Positions 1 to 9,249 of a DNA stretch of 64,000 nucleotides are shown here, piece by piece. This DNA comes from Methylococcaceae bacterium. GTDB taxonomy: Bacteria; Pseudomonadota; Gammaproteobacteria; Methylococcales; Methylomonadaceae. Position 1 is the first letter of the stretch. Each line of letters begins with the position of its first letter. The notes beneath the pieces were generated by a model. That model searched no databases, had not been told where the DNA came from, and saw only the letters and a list, made by a program, of their open reading frames with translations. Made by a program: the position numbers and the translations under genes. The DNA is taken from positions 62,001 to 126,000 of the forward strand of contig JAKIUK010000001.1 of assembly GCA_021647585.1 (NCBI GenBank), given 5' to 3'.

Positions 1-2998
1 GAATAGCCGTTTTTTCACCACTACCTGCGCGCGTGTTATCGCTGTTTAGCATGGAGTCATGATTTTTCTTGTCTAATAACAAGGTATCCAGAACACCATT
101 TTTAGCCTGCAGGTTATCAATGCGACTGTATTTTTTATTGGATGTCGGCAAGTCCAGCCAGTAATCCCAGTTATCTCGAAGAACCTTAATCGACTCGGGT
201 GTTTGTTCAGTTACTGCAAGCGCTTCGGTTTCACAAACAGATACACATTCCATGCAACCTTTACAACTATTTGGGTTGATAGTGATGGAAAATAAGCCGC
301 CATTTCTTGGCATACGACTGTTCATATCATCATGATAAGGTTCAGTCAGTGCAAACTTGAATGAGCCGGCAACTTGTTTAAACCATTCAAACTCTTGTGC
401 AACTTCTTCTCTTTCCGGTTCTGCATATTCTTTAATGGTATCGCCGATGGCTTTGGCAAAAATAGGGTCTAAAGTAGTCCCTTCAGATTTATCAGAGGTT
501 AATGCATGATATTTTTTTTCTACCACTCGAATGGCACGACGTAAATGTTTAACGGGATGGCCGGATTTTTCTATCCTTTTGATATTGGTTTCAAAAACTT
601 CATTAATGGTATTGATTAGACCCGGGATTGCACTATCAGGACAGGAGCTATAACAGTTTCCACAAGCGGTACAATTTTCCGGTATCCAGGTGGGGTGTTG
701 AGCACGGTTTGCAGTCATATCACCAAAAACACCTGTAGATGCGGGAACAACACCTAGAGCGGCAAAAGGGTCTGCAAGGTTTTCTAATTTTTTGTCGTTA
801 TTGTACAGACTCCCTGTCTGATTCCAAAAACGATGAATATCAGCAATGGCATGATCATTGGCTGGTTTTTGTTGTAGCATTAATGGCGCTGCAACATCGG
901 TTGCCTGTGCGACAACTGAGTCACCTATAGTCATTTCAGCAATATTGATTTCAGTGACCTCGTTATAGCCGCGCTTAACCAGATCGAGATTATCATCAAT
1001 TAAAGATTGAATATCTTCGTCACTTTTCTCAATATGCTCTGAAATATTAGTGACTTTAAAAAACACTGCTTTGAACACTGTGTGTTGTAGATCAAATTGT
1101 ATGGATAAGTTCTTATTACTTTCCAAGGCAATTTTAACGGCATCAATAAAAAAAACTTTGATATGCTTCTTGGTAATTATTTCCTGGGCACTTTTTGGAA
1201 AATTACGCCAAACCTCTTTAGCATCAGATAATTGAGTTTGTATAATTAAGGTGCCAGTCTCGGTTATTCCAGCTAATGGATTGCTGTGACGAAAAATATT
1301 AGGATCAGTGGCAATAACGGTGTTAACTCTGTCAGATATATTGTTGAGAGGTAGTGGTTCAGTCGTTGCAGTTAAGTTAAAAACAGTCGGCTGCCCTTTT
1401 TTCTCAGTAGTATGATCAGGGCTTGCTTTTACATTGAGATCAAACTGTTCAAACAGAAGTTGTGCCAGATTTTCTCCTACATGACTACCCCTGCTACCCG
1501 CTATAGAATTAATACGCACAGTGACTGCATCTTCAGGTAATAGGTCGGGACTTTCTGAACTGGTTAGGGTTAATTCACTGATAGCAGGATATGCTTCAAT
1601 AATGGATTGTTGTTGTATTTCCTGTTGTGGTGACAATGCTTGCTGGTGCACAAATTTAATGCCTAGATAAGCAAACTTCTGCTGTTTGCCTTCGGGTAAC
1701 ATGTTTTCAACGGCAGCAATAATATCTTTAGGTTTTATCTCATAGCCACCCAGACCAAAACAGGCTGAATATAAAGGCGCTGCATCACTGGTTTTGCTAT
1801 AACTGGCATAGTCAGCAAATGATGTACCTTTAGTATTTCCATTGTCAATTGCTTTACTGATGCAAGCACGGATTTCAGCAATAATGGGCAGGTCTTCAGA
1901 CAGTGGTTGATCTGTTCGCTCCAGAACCACAACACCTTTGCGGCCTTTAACTAGATGACTGATTAAGTCACCAGGAAAAGGGCGGAATAGGGTCATATTA
2001 ACCACGCCAACTTTAACTTTGCGATTATTACGCAAATACTCTGCAGTAACTTCAGCTGTACCTAAAACACTACCTTGAGCGATAATCAAATATTCAGCAT
2101 CGTCACATAAATATTGATTGACACGTTGATAAAGACGACCAGTTAATTCAAACCATTCGTCCATGCACTGATCTGCAATTTCGCTGACATGCTCAAAGAA
2201 ATAAGGCCGTTGCCCAGCCACAGTTTGCATATAGCTGTCTTGATTTTGTTTGCCACCTGATTGCGTGGGTTGGTCTACAGTCCATGTTTCAGGAACACGG
2301 CGACGCGATTTACCATATAAAATAGCTTGTGCAGGTGTTGGCGTGTTAATAATGTCGTCAGGCAGGCCGACAAATTCTGCAATTAATTCCCGTTCGGGAA
2401 TATTCACAGGTTCTATTAAATGTGATGTTAAAAAACCATCTTGTGCAACAGCGGCTGGATTTAAGCTGAGTTCAGCCATTTTTCGGCTGATAATGTTCAG
2501 GTCGGCAGCAGCCTGGTTGTTACGGGCAAATAACTGAATGAAACCGGTGTCATCCATGCTGTGATATTCATCATGACTACAATGGATATTAGATGTGGCT
2601 TTAGTGATTGTTTTGCAAGCAATATTTAAAACATAAGGCAGTCGTTTGCCTGCGGAGGCATATAATGATTCGTGCATAGAGGCAATGCTCTGCGCAGAGG
2701 AACTAAAATGCGTGGCTCTTAAGCCTGATAAAGCCAGGCCAGCAGTGACAGTGGCAGCAGCATGATTATCTTCAGCATTAACAGAGATTAATGGTCTGTT
2801 GGATATATTTAGGTGTCCTTTGTTCTTTTCATAATTCCACTTCGCACTCATTTCAGAAGCGGGAATCGACAAGTAAGCGCCAGCAGCATCACTGGATTCT
2901 CTCTCACACATAATGACAGCAGTGTTGCCATTCATTAATTTGCGGATGCCAGGGTATTTGGATATTTTATTTTGTTTTTTATTACCAAAAAGGGCCAT
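1..2998 (-). CDS. 2-oxoacid:ferredoxin oxidoreductase, PFOR/NifJ-like (3' part outside window)
   Basis: Reading the minus strand from the ATG at 2998 gives an uninterrupted frame of about 999 codons that leaves the window at base 1. It has the layout of single-chain pyruvate:ferredoxin (flavodoxin) oxidoreductases: an N-terminal pyrimidine-binding domain (about residues 1-230), domain II (about 255-400), a gamma-type domain (about 480-660, with SIAGSRGSHVGENLAQ), then two 4Fe-4S motifs, CTACGNCYSSCP near 773 and CKGCMECVSVCE near 913. The C-terminal TPP half should lie left of the window. The family decarboxylates a 2-oxoacid to acyl-CoA and reduces ferredoxin or flavodoxin in the cytoplasm. 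Oddity: the segment equivalent to YPITPSTPM in pyruvate enzymes reads YLSIPASEM, so the substrate may not be pyruvate. It lies 37 bp downstream of an rnfB-like gene and is probably co-transcribed; TTAGGTTA precedes the ATG. Family confident, substrate unknown. Confidence 0.87.
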   Translation of the reverse strand, partial: MALFGNKKQNKISKYPGIRKLMNGNTAVIMCERESSDAAGAYLSIPASEMSAKWNYEKNKGHLNISNRPLISVNAEDNHAAATVTAGLALSGLRATHFSSSAQSIASMHESLYASAGKRLPYVLNIACKTITKATSNIHCSHDEYHSMDDTGFIQLFARNNQAAADLNIISRKMAELSLNPAAVAQDGFLTSHLIEPVNIPERELIAEFVGLPDDIINTPTPAQAILYGKSRRRVPETWTVDQPTQSGGKQNQDSYMQTVAGQRPYFFEHVSEIADQCMDEWFELTGRLYQRVNQYLCDDAEYLIIAQGSVLGTAEVTAEYLRNNRKVKVGVVNMTLFRPFPGDLISHLVKGRKGVVVLERTDQPLSEDLPIIAEIRACISKAIDNGNTKGTSFADYASYSKTSDAAPLYSACFGLGGYEIKPKDIIAAVENMLPEGKQQKFAYLGIKFVHQQALSPQQEIQQQSIIEAYPAISELTLTSSESPDLLPEDAVTVRINSIAGSRGSHVGENLAQLLFEQFDLNVKASPDHTTEKKGQPTVFNLTATTEPLPLNNISDRVNTVIATDPNIFRHSNPLAGITETGTLIIQTQLSDAKEVWRNFPKSAQEIITKKHIKVFFIDAVKIALESNKNLSIQFDLQHTVFKAVFFKVTNISEHIEKSDEDIQSLIDDNLDLVKRGYNEVTEINIAEMTIGDSVVAQATDVAAPLMLQQKPANDHAIADIHRFWNQTGSLYNNDKKLENLADPFAALGVVPASTGVFGDMTANRAQHPTWIPENCTACGNCYSSCPDSAIPGLINTINEVFETNIKRIEKSGHPVKHLRRAIRVVEKKYHALTSDKSEGTTLDPIFAKAIGDTIKEYAEPEREEVAQEFEWFKQVAGSFKFALTEPYHDDMNSRMPRNGGLFSITINPNSCKGCMECVSVCETEALAVTEQTPESIKVLRDNWDYWLDLPTSNKKYSRIDNLQAKNGVLDTLLLDKKNHDSMLNSDNTRAGSGEKTAI

Positions 2999-3035
2999 TA
3001 TTAACCTAAGAAACTATTTTATGTAAAAGAAATAT

Positions 3036-3920
3036 TTATGCTTGTGGTAAAGACTCTGTACGCATAGATTGGTTAGCTGCTTTGCCTACGCTGGAGCGTG
3101 TTGTCCCCAGTTTGCTGTCTATCCAGACGATGGCACCTGTTGGGCATCGTTCTATTGGGGTACGATCTACTAAAATGTCATCATATTTTTTGAAATCAAT
3201 GACTGCGAGGTTGTTTTTAATCTCAATCAAACCCTCAGGGGCATCAACGACACATTTTTCACAAGCCGTACAGGCAACTTCACACTCTTGCTCCGCTTTA
3301 TCACCTTCGTCCAGACTCTTGCAGGCTACAAATAATTGATGACTGACGGGCTGTAATGAAAATAAATCTTTAGGGCAAACTACAATGCAATCATTACAAG
3401 CGGTACACTTGTCTTCAATAACAATAGGCAGGCCATGATCATCCATGAAAATGGCATCAAAATCACAGACATCAGCACAATCGGCTAAGCCTAGGCAGCC
3501 CCAGTTACAACCTTTTCCACCACCAGAAACAGCGGCAGCTGCCTGGCATGTTTGCAAGCCTTGGTATTTTGCACGAGTGTAGGCAACATGTGTTCCCCCC
3601 GCGCAGGCAAGTCGGGCAACCACTTTTTCAGTATTACCCATATCCACCCCCATAAACGCAGCGATTTCAGCATTTCCTTCAGGGGTGTTTACTGTGCATT
3701 CAGATGGACTCTTTTCCCCGCTAACAACGGCCTCGGCAAAAGGATGGCAGCCAGGGACACCACAAGCCCCGCATTGAGCCTGAGGTAGCATTTCGTCTAC
3801 CTCATCAATACGCGGGTCTTCGTAAACGAACAGCTTTTTGTTTGCAATGGCTAAAATGATGGCTAAAACAATACCGAGGGCCACCATAAAGATTGCAGCA
3901 GTTATAATGCTAGAAATCAT
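3036..3920 (-). CDS. rnfB: RnfB-like electron transport iron-sulfur protein
   Basis: 294 residues. One N-terminal membrane segment (about residues 5-27) is followed by the RnfB Fe-S domain with cysteines 50, 53, 58 and 75 (CGACGVPGC plus a distal Cys). Three ferredoxin-like cysteine groups follow: around 125-152, CTACNDCIVVCP at 172-182, and CTACEKC at 217-223. RnfB is the ferredoxin-facing subunit of the Rnf complex, which links ferredoxin and NAD at the inner membrane. No other rnf gene lies in the window. The partner here is the ferredoxin-reducing oxidoreductase directly downstream, so the pair may move electrons from a 2-oxoacid into a membrane chain; that is inference. Oddity: the last cluster motif reads CEKCVVDAP, where a final Cys would be expected. 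It could be a stand-alone RnfB homologue rather than part of a complete Rnf complex. Confidence 0.85.
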   Translation of the reverse strand: MISSIITAAIFMVALGIVLAIILAIANKKLFVYEDPRIDEVDEMLPQAQCGACGVPGCHPFAEAVVSGEKSPSECTVNTPEGNAEIAAFMGVDMGNTEKVVARLACAGGTHVAYTRAKYQGLQTCQAAAAVSGGGKGCNWGCLGLADCADVCDFDAIFMDDHGLPIVIEDKCTACNDCIVVCPKDLFSLQPVSHQLFVACKSLDEGDKAEQECEVACTACEKCVVDAPEGLIEIKNNLAVIDFKKYDDILVDRTPIERCPTGAIVWIDSKLGTTRSSVGKAANQSMRTESLPQA

Positions 3921-4147
3921 TTTGCATATTTAAATAACAAAGCAATTATGGGTATATCCATGATAGTGAAGTTTGTGATAACCCTTTATTATACACAAAA
4001 TTGCATATATTGGGGCTTACATAGCATTGATAGTTTATCGAACTGCTTACTATAAAAATAATTCTTAAGACTGTAGTATTGAATCTTTCATTGTAGTAGA
4101 ACTCTTCTCATACGAGTTAGTTCAGAACATCCGAAAACTCAAAATAG

Positions 4148-4176
4148 TTGACATAGAGAAAGCAGTTGTTTAGATT
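4148..4176 (+). promoter_or_regulatory. Sigma70-type promoter for the TIGR03032 gene
   Basis: TTGACA (4148-4153), 17 bases, then TAGATT (4171-4176). The -35 box is consensus and the -10 box matches 4 of 6. Transcription would start near 4183. This puts the TTG codon at 4166 inside the promoter and supports translation from ATG 4229. The rest of the 3921-4228 gap shows no gene; a divergent promoter for the rnfB operon must lie there but I cannot place it. Confidence 0.55.
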
Positions 4177-4228
4177 TATTTCTATAACAAGTATTTCACG
4201 GACAGAGGAAAATTCCTCAGAGGGTTAC

Positions 4229-5359
4229 ATGCATAATTCTGACAACCAGACACCCGCTGCGGCGAGTTTACCACCATTTGCCTACACCGCCTCACCAGAG
4301 TTTCCTGAGCTACTCGCGCAGTTGGGTTGCTCACTGGTAATTTCCACCTACCAAGCAGGCAAACTGATGTTCGTCTCCTCAGATGGCGAGAATATTAAGT
4401 TACTGCCTCGCAATATGGAGCAACCTATGGGGCTGGCGTTCAAAGGCAATAAACTGGCTGTGGCCTGCCTGCATGATACCTTTGTGCTAGCACATGATCC
4501 GCGACTTGCAGCAGGTTATCCGAGGCAGCCAGGGCTTTATGACACGCTATTTATGCCCCGGCAGCAATACTATAGCGGCACAGTACACATGCATGACATT
4601 GGCTGGCAGGATGAAATGTTAATTGGAGTCAACACCTTATTTTCCTGTATATGCCGAATTGATGGTGAGCATAGTTTTGAACCAATCTGGAAACCACCAT
4701 TCATAACAGAACTAGCTCCTGATGATCGCTGTCATCTCAATGGTATGGCTATGGTGAATGGACGACCTAAATATTTGACCGCTTTTGGGACTACTAATGC
4801 CAAAGATGGCTGGCGGGAGAAGAAATATGAAGCGGGTGTCATCATAGATGTCGAAAGTGGGGAAATAGTTGCTTCAGGTCTACCAATGCCACATACGCCG
4901 AGAGTGTTTAAAGGTGAATTATACGTGCTGCTTTCAGCAACGGGCGAATTGGCACATATAGATATTAATACTGGTCAGTATACCGTGGTAAAAAAATTCG
5001 ATGGTTATGTTCGTGGTATGGACTTGATTGGTGATTACCTGTTCGTGTGCTTGTCCAAAATTCGCAAAAGTCACACATTTAACGATTCCGATTACGCCAA
5101 ACGAGGTAATTACCAGGCGGGGTTTGAAATGATCCACTTACCTACAGGGGGCGCAATTAGTCATCTAAAATTCCAGCGCAGTTGTGATGAAATTTACGAC
5201 ATCTGTGTGCTGCCCGGTTTGAAGCGACCGGGTATGATTGGTGTACTGGACGGTAATTATCGCATGGCACTCACTTTACCTGACAACGTGTTCTGGTCGT
5301 CAATTCCTGACGCACCAGAAACGCAAACAAAGGGACGCAGTCCGAAAGCTTTAATGTAA
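4229..5359 (+). CDS. TIGR03032-family protein of unknown function
   Basis: About 376 residues from ATG 4229, preceded by AGAGGG at 4219-4224. A frame open back to TTG 4166 exists but that codon sits inside the promoter. The protein has the motifs I associate with the uncharacterised TIGR03032/DUF4915 family: LVISTYQAGKL near the N-terminus, PMGLA, HMHDIGW, CHLNGMA, YLTAFG and a late MPHTPRVFKGELYVL segment. The alternating hydrophobic pattern with recurring short strands suggests a beta-propeller. No signal peptide or membrane segment is visible, so it is probably cytoplasmic. It stands upstream of two FG-GAP repeat proteins. A functional link is possible but unproven. No enzymatic residues can be assigned. 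Confidence 0.8.
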   Translation: MHNSDNQTPAAASLPPFAYTASPEFPELLAQLGCSLVISTYQAGKLMFVSSDGENIKLLPRNMEQPMGLAFKGNKLAVACLHDTFVLAHDPRLAAGYPRQPGLYDTLFMPRQQYYSGTVHMHDIGWQDEMLIGVNTLFSCICRIDGEHSFEPIWKPPFITELAPDDRCHLNGMAMVNGRPKYLTAFGTTNAKDGWREKKYEAGVIIDVESGEIVASGLPMPHTPRVFKGELYVLLSATGELAHIDINTGQYTVVKKFDGYVRGMDLIGDYLFVCLSKIRKSHTFNDSDYAKRGNYQAGFEMIHLPTGGAISHLKFQRSCDEIYDICVLPGLKRPGMIGVLDGNYRMALTLPDNVFWSSIPDAPETQTKGRSPKALM

Positions 5360-5790
5360 GGTTAGTTTTTGGGTGGGCGTTATCTACTTTGGAAATACGG
5401 GTATAAATCGTCCCAAAAATATTTCGCCCCTCGATGTAACGGATTTGACTGTCATTTCTCCCGCAGGACGACTAATTTTTAAAAACCGTATACCCATGTT
5501 TTTGTTAATGAAGAGGGAAGGGACTTAAATCAATAGTATTGATGACGGAACTTTACACATAAATTTTACATTTAATTCATTTTATCTTAAACTTTCTAGC
5601 TAGGAATTTAAATCAGGATATGTCAGTTGTTGATTCAATGCACATGAACTTGAAATCCAGATAATGCGAAAAAGTATCAAAAGTACTTCAACTGAAGGGG
5701 CGTTGGAAGAATGTCGGACAGTCTCTTTGGCTAAATAAACTCAGGGCATACATGTAAGAAAAATATCGATATTTAAAAGGAATAATATTT
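5360..5790. other. Intergenic region upstream of the first FG-GAP gene
   Basis: No convincing gene. It holds a widely spaced GGGTATA/TATACCC inverted repeat (about 5400-5495) and a perfect 14-bp palindrome, listed separately, just before the ribosome binding site of the next gene. AT-rich stretches around 5550-5600 could carry a promoter, but no good -35/-10 pair stands out. Confidence 0.5.
5761..5774. promoter_or_regulatory. Perfect palindrome just upstream of the first FG-GAP gene
   Basis: AAATATCGATATTT is a perfect 14-bp palindrome ending 16 bases before the start codon and directly before the AAAGGA ribosome binding site. It could be an operator or an RNA hairpin affecting initiation. 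It is absent before the paralogous gene at 9250. Function is inferred only from position. Confidence 0.3.
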
Positions 5791-8607
5791 ATGACCATAT
5801 CAACCCGTAGAATTTCCAGCGGTTTAAGAATCAAGCAGGCCCTGAATCGGCTATGTGCTGAAGCCGTGCAACAACAGATTCTGCAAGGCGATGCTGATGA
5901 TACACAATTACGCAATCGTAGACGGCATTTGGCAAAACAGGTATGTAAACGTATCCCTGTTAAATCTTACCAAAATTCTCGGGAATTTCTTTATGCGGCT
6001 TCTATAGTGCTAGCTTTGTCGGGTTTTAGCGGACTTGTTATGCCTCAGCAGGCATTGGCCGAACCAGTGTTCAAGCATGTAATGCTTAATGGCTTTGATG
6101 TTGGCTCGGGCGCTGCTCCGGCCTTTGCTGATATTGATGGCGATGGTGATTTGGATGTTTTCGTCGGGGAAATTAATGGCACGGTGAAGTTTTACCGTAA
6201 TACTGGGTCAAGTAGTGCGCCGGTCTTTACACCCGATGCTGTCAATAATCCCTTGGCCGGCTTTTATGTTGGTAGTTTTGCCATCCCTACCTTTGCTGAT
6301 ATTGACGGTGATGGTGATCTGGACGTTTTTGTCGGGGAAGGGAGTGGCACAGTAAAGTTTTATCGAAATACAGGATCAAACATTACGCCGGTATTTACGC
6401 CCGATGCAGCCAATAATCCGATGGCAAGCTTTGATGTTGGTACTGATTCTGCTCCCACCTTTGCTGATATTGACAATGATGGTGATCTGGATGCCTTTAT
6501 CGGGGAAGAGTTTGGTACGGTTAAATTTTATCGTAATACAGGATCAAACTCTGCGCCGGTTTTTATTCCCGATACTGGCAATAATCCGCTGGCAGGCGTT
6601 AATGTTAGTAATTATGCTGTTCCCACCTTTGCTGATTTGGATAGCGACGGTGATCTGGATGCTTTTGTTGGGGATAGATCTGGTAAGGTGAAGTATTACC
6701 GTAATACAGGTTCAAACATTTTGCCAGTCTTTACGCCCGATGTTGTAAATAATCCGTTGGCAGTCGTTGATGTTAACTTTGCAGCGGTTCCCGCTTTTGC
6801 AGATATTGACGATGACGGTGACCTGGATGCTTTTATTGGAGACCCATCTGGTTCGGTAAGATTTTATCCTAATAAAGGAATATACAGTGCACCAGTTTTT
6901 ACGGTTGACACTGTAAATAATCCATTGGCGGGCTATAAAGTGATCCATGATGCTGCTCCCAGCTTTGCTGATATTGACGGCGATAGTGATCTGGATGTCT
7001 TTGTCGGTGTAGGTGATGGTACGGTGAGTTTTTACCGTAACACAGGGTCAAATAGTGCGCCGGTCTTTATGCCCGATGCTGTCAATAATCCGTTGGCCGG
7101 TTTTGATGTTGGTCGTTCTGCCAAGCCGACCTTCGGAGATATTGACGGCGATGGAGATCTGGATGCTTTTGTGGGTACGCGCATTGGTTCAGTAAGTTTT
7201 TATCGTAATACTGGGACAAACAATGCACCGTTCTTTACGCCTGATACCATAAAAAATCCCCTGGCTAGCTTTAATGTAGGTACTTTTTCTGCTCCCACCT
7301 TTGCTGACATTGATGGCGATGGTGATCTGGATGTCTTTGTCGGGGAAGAGTATGGTACGGTGAAGTTTTACCGAAATACAGGGACAAGCACAGCGCCGGT
7401 TTTTATGTCCGATACTGTAAATAACCCACTGGCAGGGTTTAATGTGGGCTATGATGCAGCTCCCACCTTTGCGGATCTGGACGGTGACGGTGATCTGGAT
7501 GCTTTTGTCGGGGAAGATAGAGGTACGGTGAAGTTTTACCGAAATACAGGGACTAGCAGTTCGCCGGTTTTTACGCCTGATCCTGTCAATAATCCGCTGG
7601 CCGGCTTTTTTGTCGGTCAGTCTGCCAAGCCAACCTTCGCTGACCTGGACGGTGATGGCGATCTCGACGCCTTTATCGGGGAAATTGGTGGCACGGTACG
7701 GTTCTTCGAAAACTTCGATCCGACTTCAAATAGTGTTACAAAAAATGACTTCAACGGTGATGGAAAGTCCGATATTTTGATCAGGAATTTAAGTGGATTT
7801 CTCTCCATGTATGAAATGGATGGTGCGATGCGTCGTCTGAGTGCAATTGGTGGGCTGTTAAATGACTGGACAATCGAAGGTACTGGTGACTTCGGTGGTG
7901 ATAGAAAAGCTGATATATTGATCCGCAATGGCAATGGTTTTCTGGCTATGTACCAGATGGATGGTGCCAGCCGAATATTGTTTCCAATAGGAGGGCTTCC
8001 TCTGGACTGGAATGTAGAGCAAGTAGGTGATTTCAACGGTAATGGAAAAGCAGACATATTAATTCGCAATGGTAGTGGCTTTCTGTCCATGTATCAGATG
8101 GATGGTGCCAACCGAACATTGATTGCAGTAGGCGGTCTTCCTCTGAATTGGAGTGTAGAGCAAGTGGACGATTTCAACGGTGATGGCAGAGCCGATATAT
8201 TAATCCGCAGTGATAATGGCTTTCTGGCTATGTATCAGATGGATGGTGCCAGCCGAACATTGTTACCAATAGGCGGTCTTCCTTTAGCTTGGAATGTAGA
8301 ACAAGTAGGTGATTTCAACGGTGATGGAAAAGCAGATATATTAATCCGCAATGGTAGTGGCTTTCTAGCCATGTATCAAATGGATGGTGCCAACCGAACA
8401 CTGTTACCAGTTGGAGGTCTACCTCTCGATTGGAATGTTCAGCAAGTGAGTGATTTTAATGGTGATGGAAAAGCCGATATATTAATCCGCAATGGCAGTG
8501 GTTTTTTGGCCATGTATCAGATGGATGGTGTTAGTAGAACATTGAACGCAGTAGGTGGATTGCCAACGGTCTGGGATGTCCTTTCTGTCGGACTGCCTCA
8601 GATGTAA
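5791..8607 (+). CDS. FG-GAP/VCBS repeat surface or secreted protein A
   Basis: 938 residues; ATG 5791 preceded by AAAGGA. Residues 1-66 form a basic, conserved leader (RRRHLAKQV in the middle). A hydrophobic segment at about 67-84 ends in QQALA at 86-90, which looks like a signal peptidase I site after Ala90; this is an extended signal peptide. The mature protein has ten tandem repeats of about 55 residues, each with the Ca-binding core D-I/L-D-x-D-G-D-L-D and ending in FYRNTG, then six repeats of about 47 residues built on DFNGDGKADILIRN and MYQMDGASRTL. Such repeats fold as FG-GAP beta-propeller blades that bind calcium, usually on exported proteins. No anchor or enzymatic domain follows the repeats. 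A close paralogue lies at 9250. A role in adhesion or matrix is plausible but not shown. Confidence 0.85.
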   Translation: MTISTRRISSGLRIKQALNRLCAEAVQQQILQGDADDTQLRNRRRHLAKQVCKRIPVKSYQNSREFLYAASIVLALSGFSGLVMPQQALAEPVFKHVMLNGFDVGSGAAPAFADIDGDGDLDVFVGEINGTVKFYRNTGSSSAPVFTPDAVNNPLAGFYVGSFAIPTFADIDGDGDLDVFVGEGSGTVKFYRNTGSNITPVFTPDAANNPMASFDVGTDSAPTFADIDNDGDLDAFIGEEFGTVKFYRNTGSNSAPVFIPDTGNNPLAGVNVSNYAVPTFADLDSDGDLDAFVGDRSGKVKYYRNTGSNILPVFTPDVVNNPLAVVDVNFAAVPAFADIDDDGDLDAFIGDPSGSVRFYPNKGIYSAPVFTVDTVNNPLAGYKVIHDAAPSFADIDGDSDLDVFVGVGDGTVSFYRNTGSNSAPVFMPDAVNNPLAGFDVGRSAKPTFGDIDGDGDLDAFVGTRIGSVSFYRNTGTNNAPFFTPDTIKNPLASFNVGTFSAPTFADIDGDGDLDVFVGEEYGTVKFYRNTGTSTAPVFMSDTVNNPLAGFNVGYDAAPTFADLDGDGDLDAFVGEDRGTVKFYRNTGTSSSPVFTPDPVNNPLAGFFVGQSAKPTFADLDGDGDLDAFIGEIGGTVRFFENFDPTSNSVTKNDFNGDGKSDILIRNLSGFLSMYEMDGAMRRLSAIGGLLNDWTIEGTGDFGGDRKADILIRNGNGFLAMYQMDGASRILFPIGGLPLDWNVEQVGDFNGNGKADILIRNGSGFLSMYQMDGANRTLIAVGGLPLNWSVEQVDDFNGDGRADILIRSDNGFLAMYQMDGASRTLLPIGGLPLAWNVEQVGDFNGDGKADILIRNGSGFLAMYQMDGANRTLLPVGGLPLDWNVQQVSDFNGDGKADILIRNGSGFLAMYQMDGVSRTLNAVGGLPTVWDVLSVGLPQM

Positions 8608-8787
8608 ATATATTAACATTACATATGCCGTGGTAGTCGTGGTCTTTGTTTATGGCTTTGTAAAGGTTAAGATTGGAAAATATTTTTTTTCTGAAGTTTG
8701 TTTTACTAAAAAAAAATACATGGCCTCAAAAGTAGTAGTATTTTCAACTGGTGTGACGAAAAAACTAGCTTTTATTAAAAATATGTC

Positions 8788-8954
8788 ATTTCGACCAGAG
8801 AGAGAAATCCTTATACACTTACATGAAAATAAGATTTCTCAGCAATGCCTCCATGTATTGCCCTATCTTCTTTGTAAACCACAGGGAGGTGGTGGATGTA
8901 GATATTGTAAGGAGCAATATATCTGTTCATACAAGTCGTCCCGTTGGTCGAAAT
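8788..8954. repeat. Small dispersed inverted-repeat element, copy A
   Basis: The element is bounded by inverted ends ATTTCGACCA (8788-8797) and TGGTCGAAAT (8945-8954). Its right half (about 8856-8954) matches, in reverse orientation, 25343-25420, including the shared blocks TGTAAACCACAG and GATATTGTAAGGAGCAATAT. It has no coding capacity of its own and looks like a MITE-type element between the two FG-GAP genes. Confidence 0.6.
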
Positions 8955-9044
8955 TACACAAATCGTGTTTGTAATTCCACATTTAATAGTGATATAGCCT
9001 TGTTTATTTTAAACCGTTATTTTGTTATATCACTGTACTGTACT

Positions 9045-9237
9045 ACAGGACAATTGTTTCTTTGGAAAATGAATGGCAACATTATCTTCCTTAGCAATAT
9101 TGGCACATTCAGTAATGTCTGGAAAAGAATGCACTGAAGACTTCGATGGTTTCGGAAAAACTGACATCCTGCTTAACAGTATGGAAGGAAACGGTCCAGT
9201 ATTTGCATTGTTGATGAGTAAAAACAGCGATTATTAA
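9045..9237 (+). pseudogene. Degenerate FG-GAP repeat remnant
   Basis: One frame gives GQLFLWKMNGNIIFLSNIG and WKRM before a stop at 9137. Another frame continues with EDFDGFGKTDILLN from about 9136 and ends at TAA 9235-9237. Together these match one 47-residue unit of the neighbouring proteins (MYQMDGA..., then DFNGDGKADILI). It is therefore a diverged, frameshifted remnant of a third FG-GAP gene or of an older 3' end. Its stop codon overlaps the ribosome binding site of the next gene. Confidence 0.6.
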
Positions 9238-9249
9238 AGGTAAGTCCGT

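Noticed and set aside
1050..1235. Short plus-strand frames across 700-2540
   Set aside because: Shadows of the long open minus-strand oxidoreductase frame.
7617..8090. 157-codon minus-strand frame
   Set aside because: Antisense shadow of the FG-GAP repeats, with the same periodicity.
8555..8974. 139-codon plus-strand frame overlapping the end of FG-GAP protein A
   Set aside because: Starts inside the upstream gene and runs through a MITE-type repeat; no homology.
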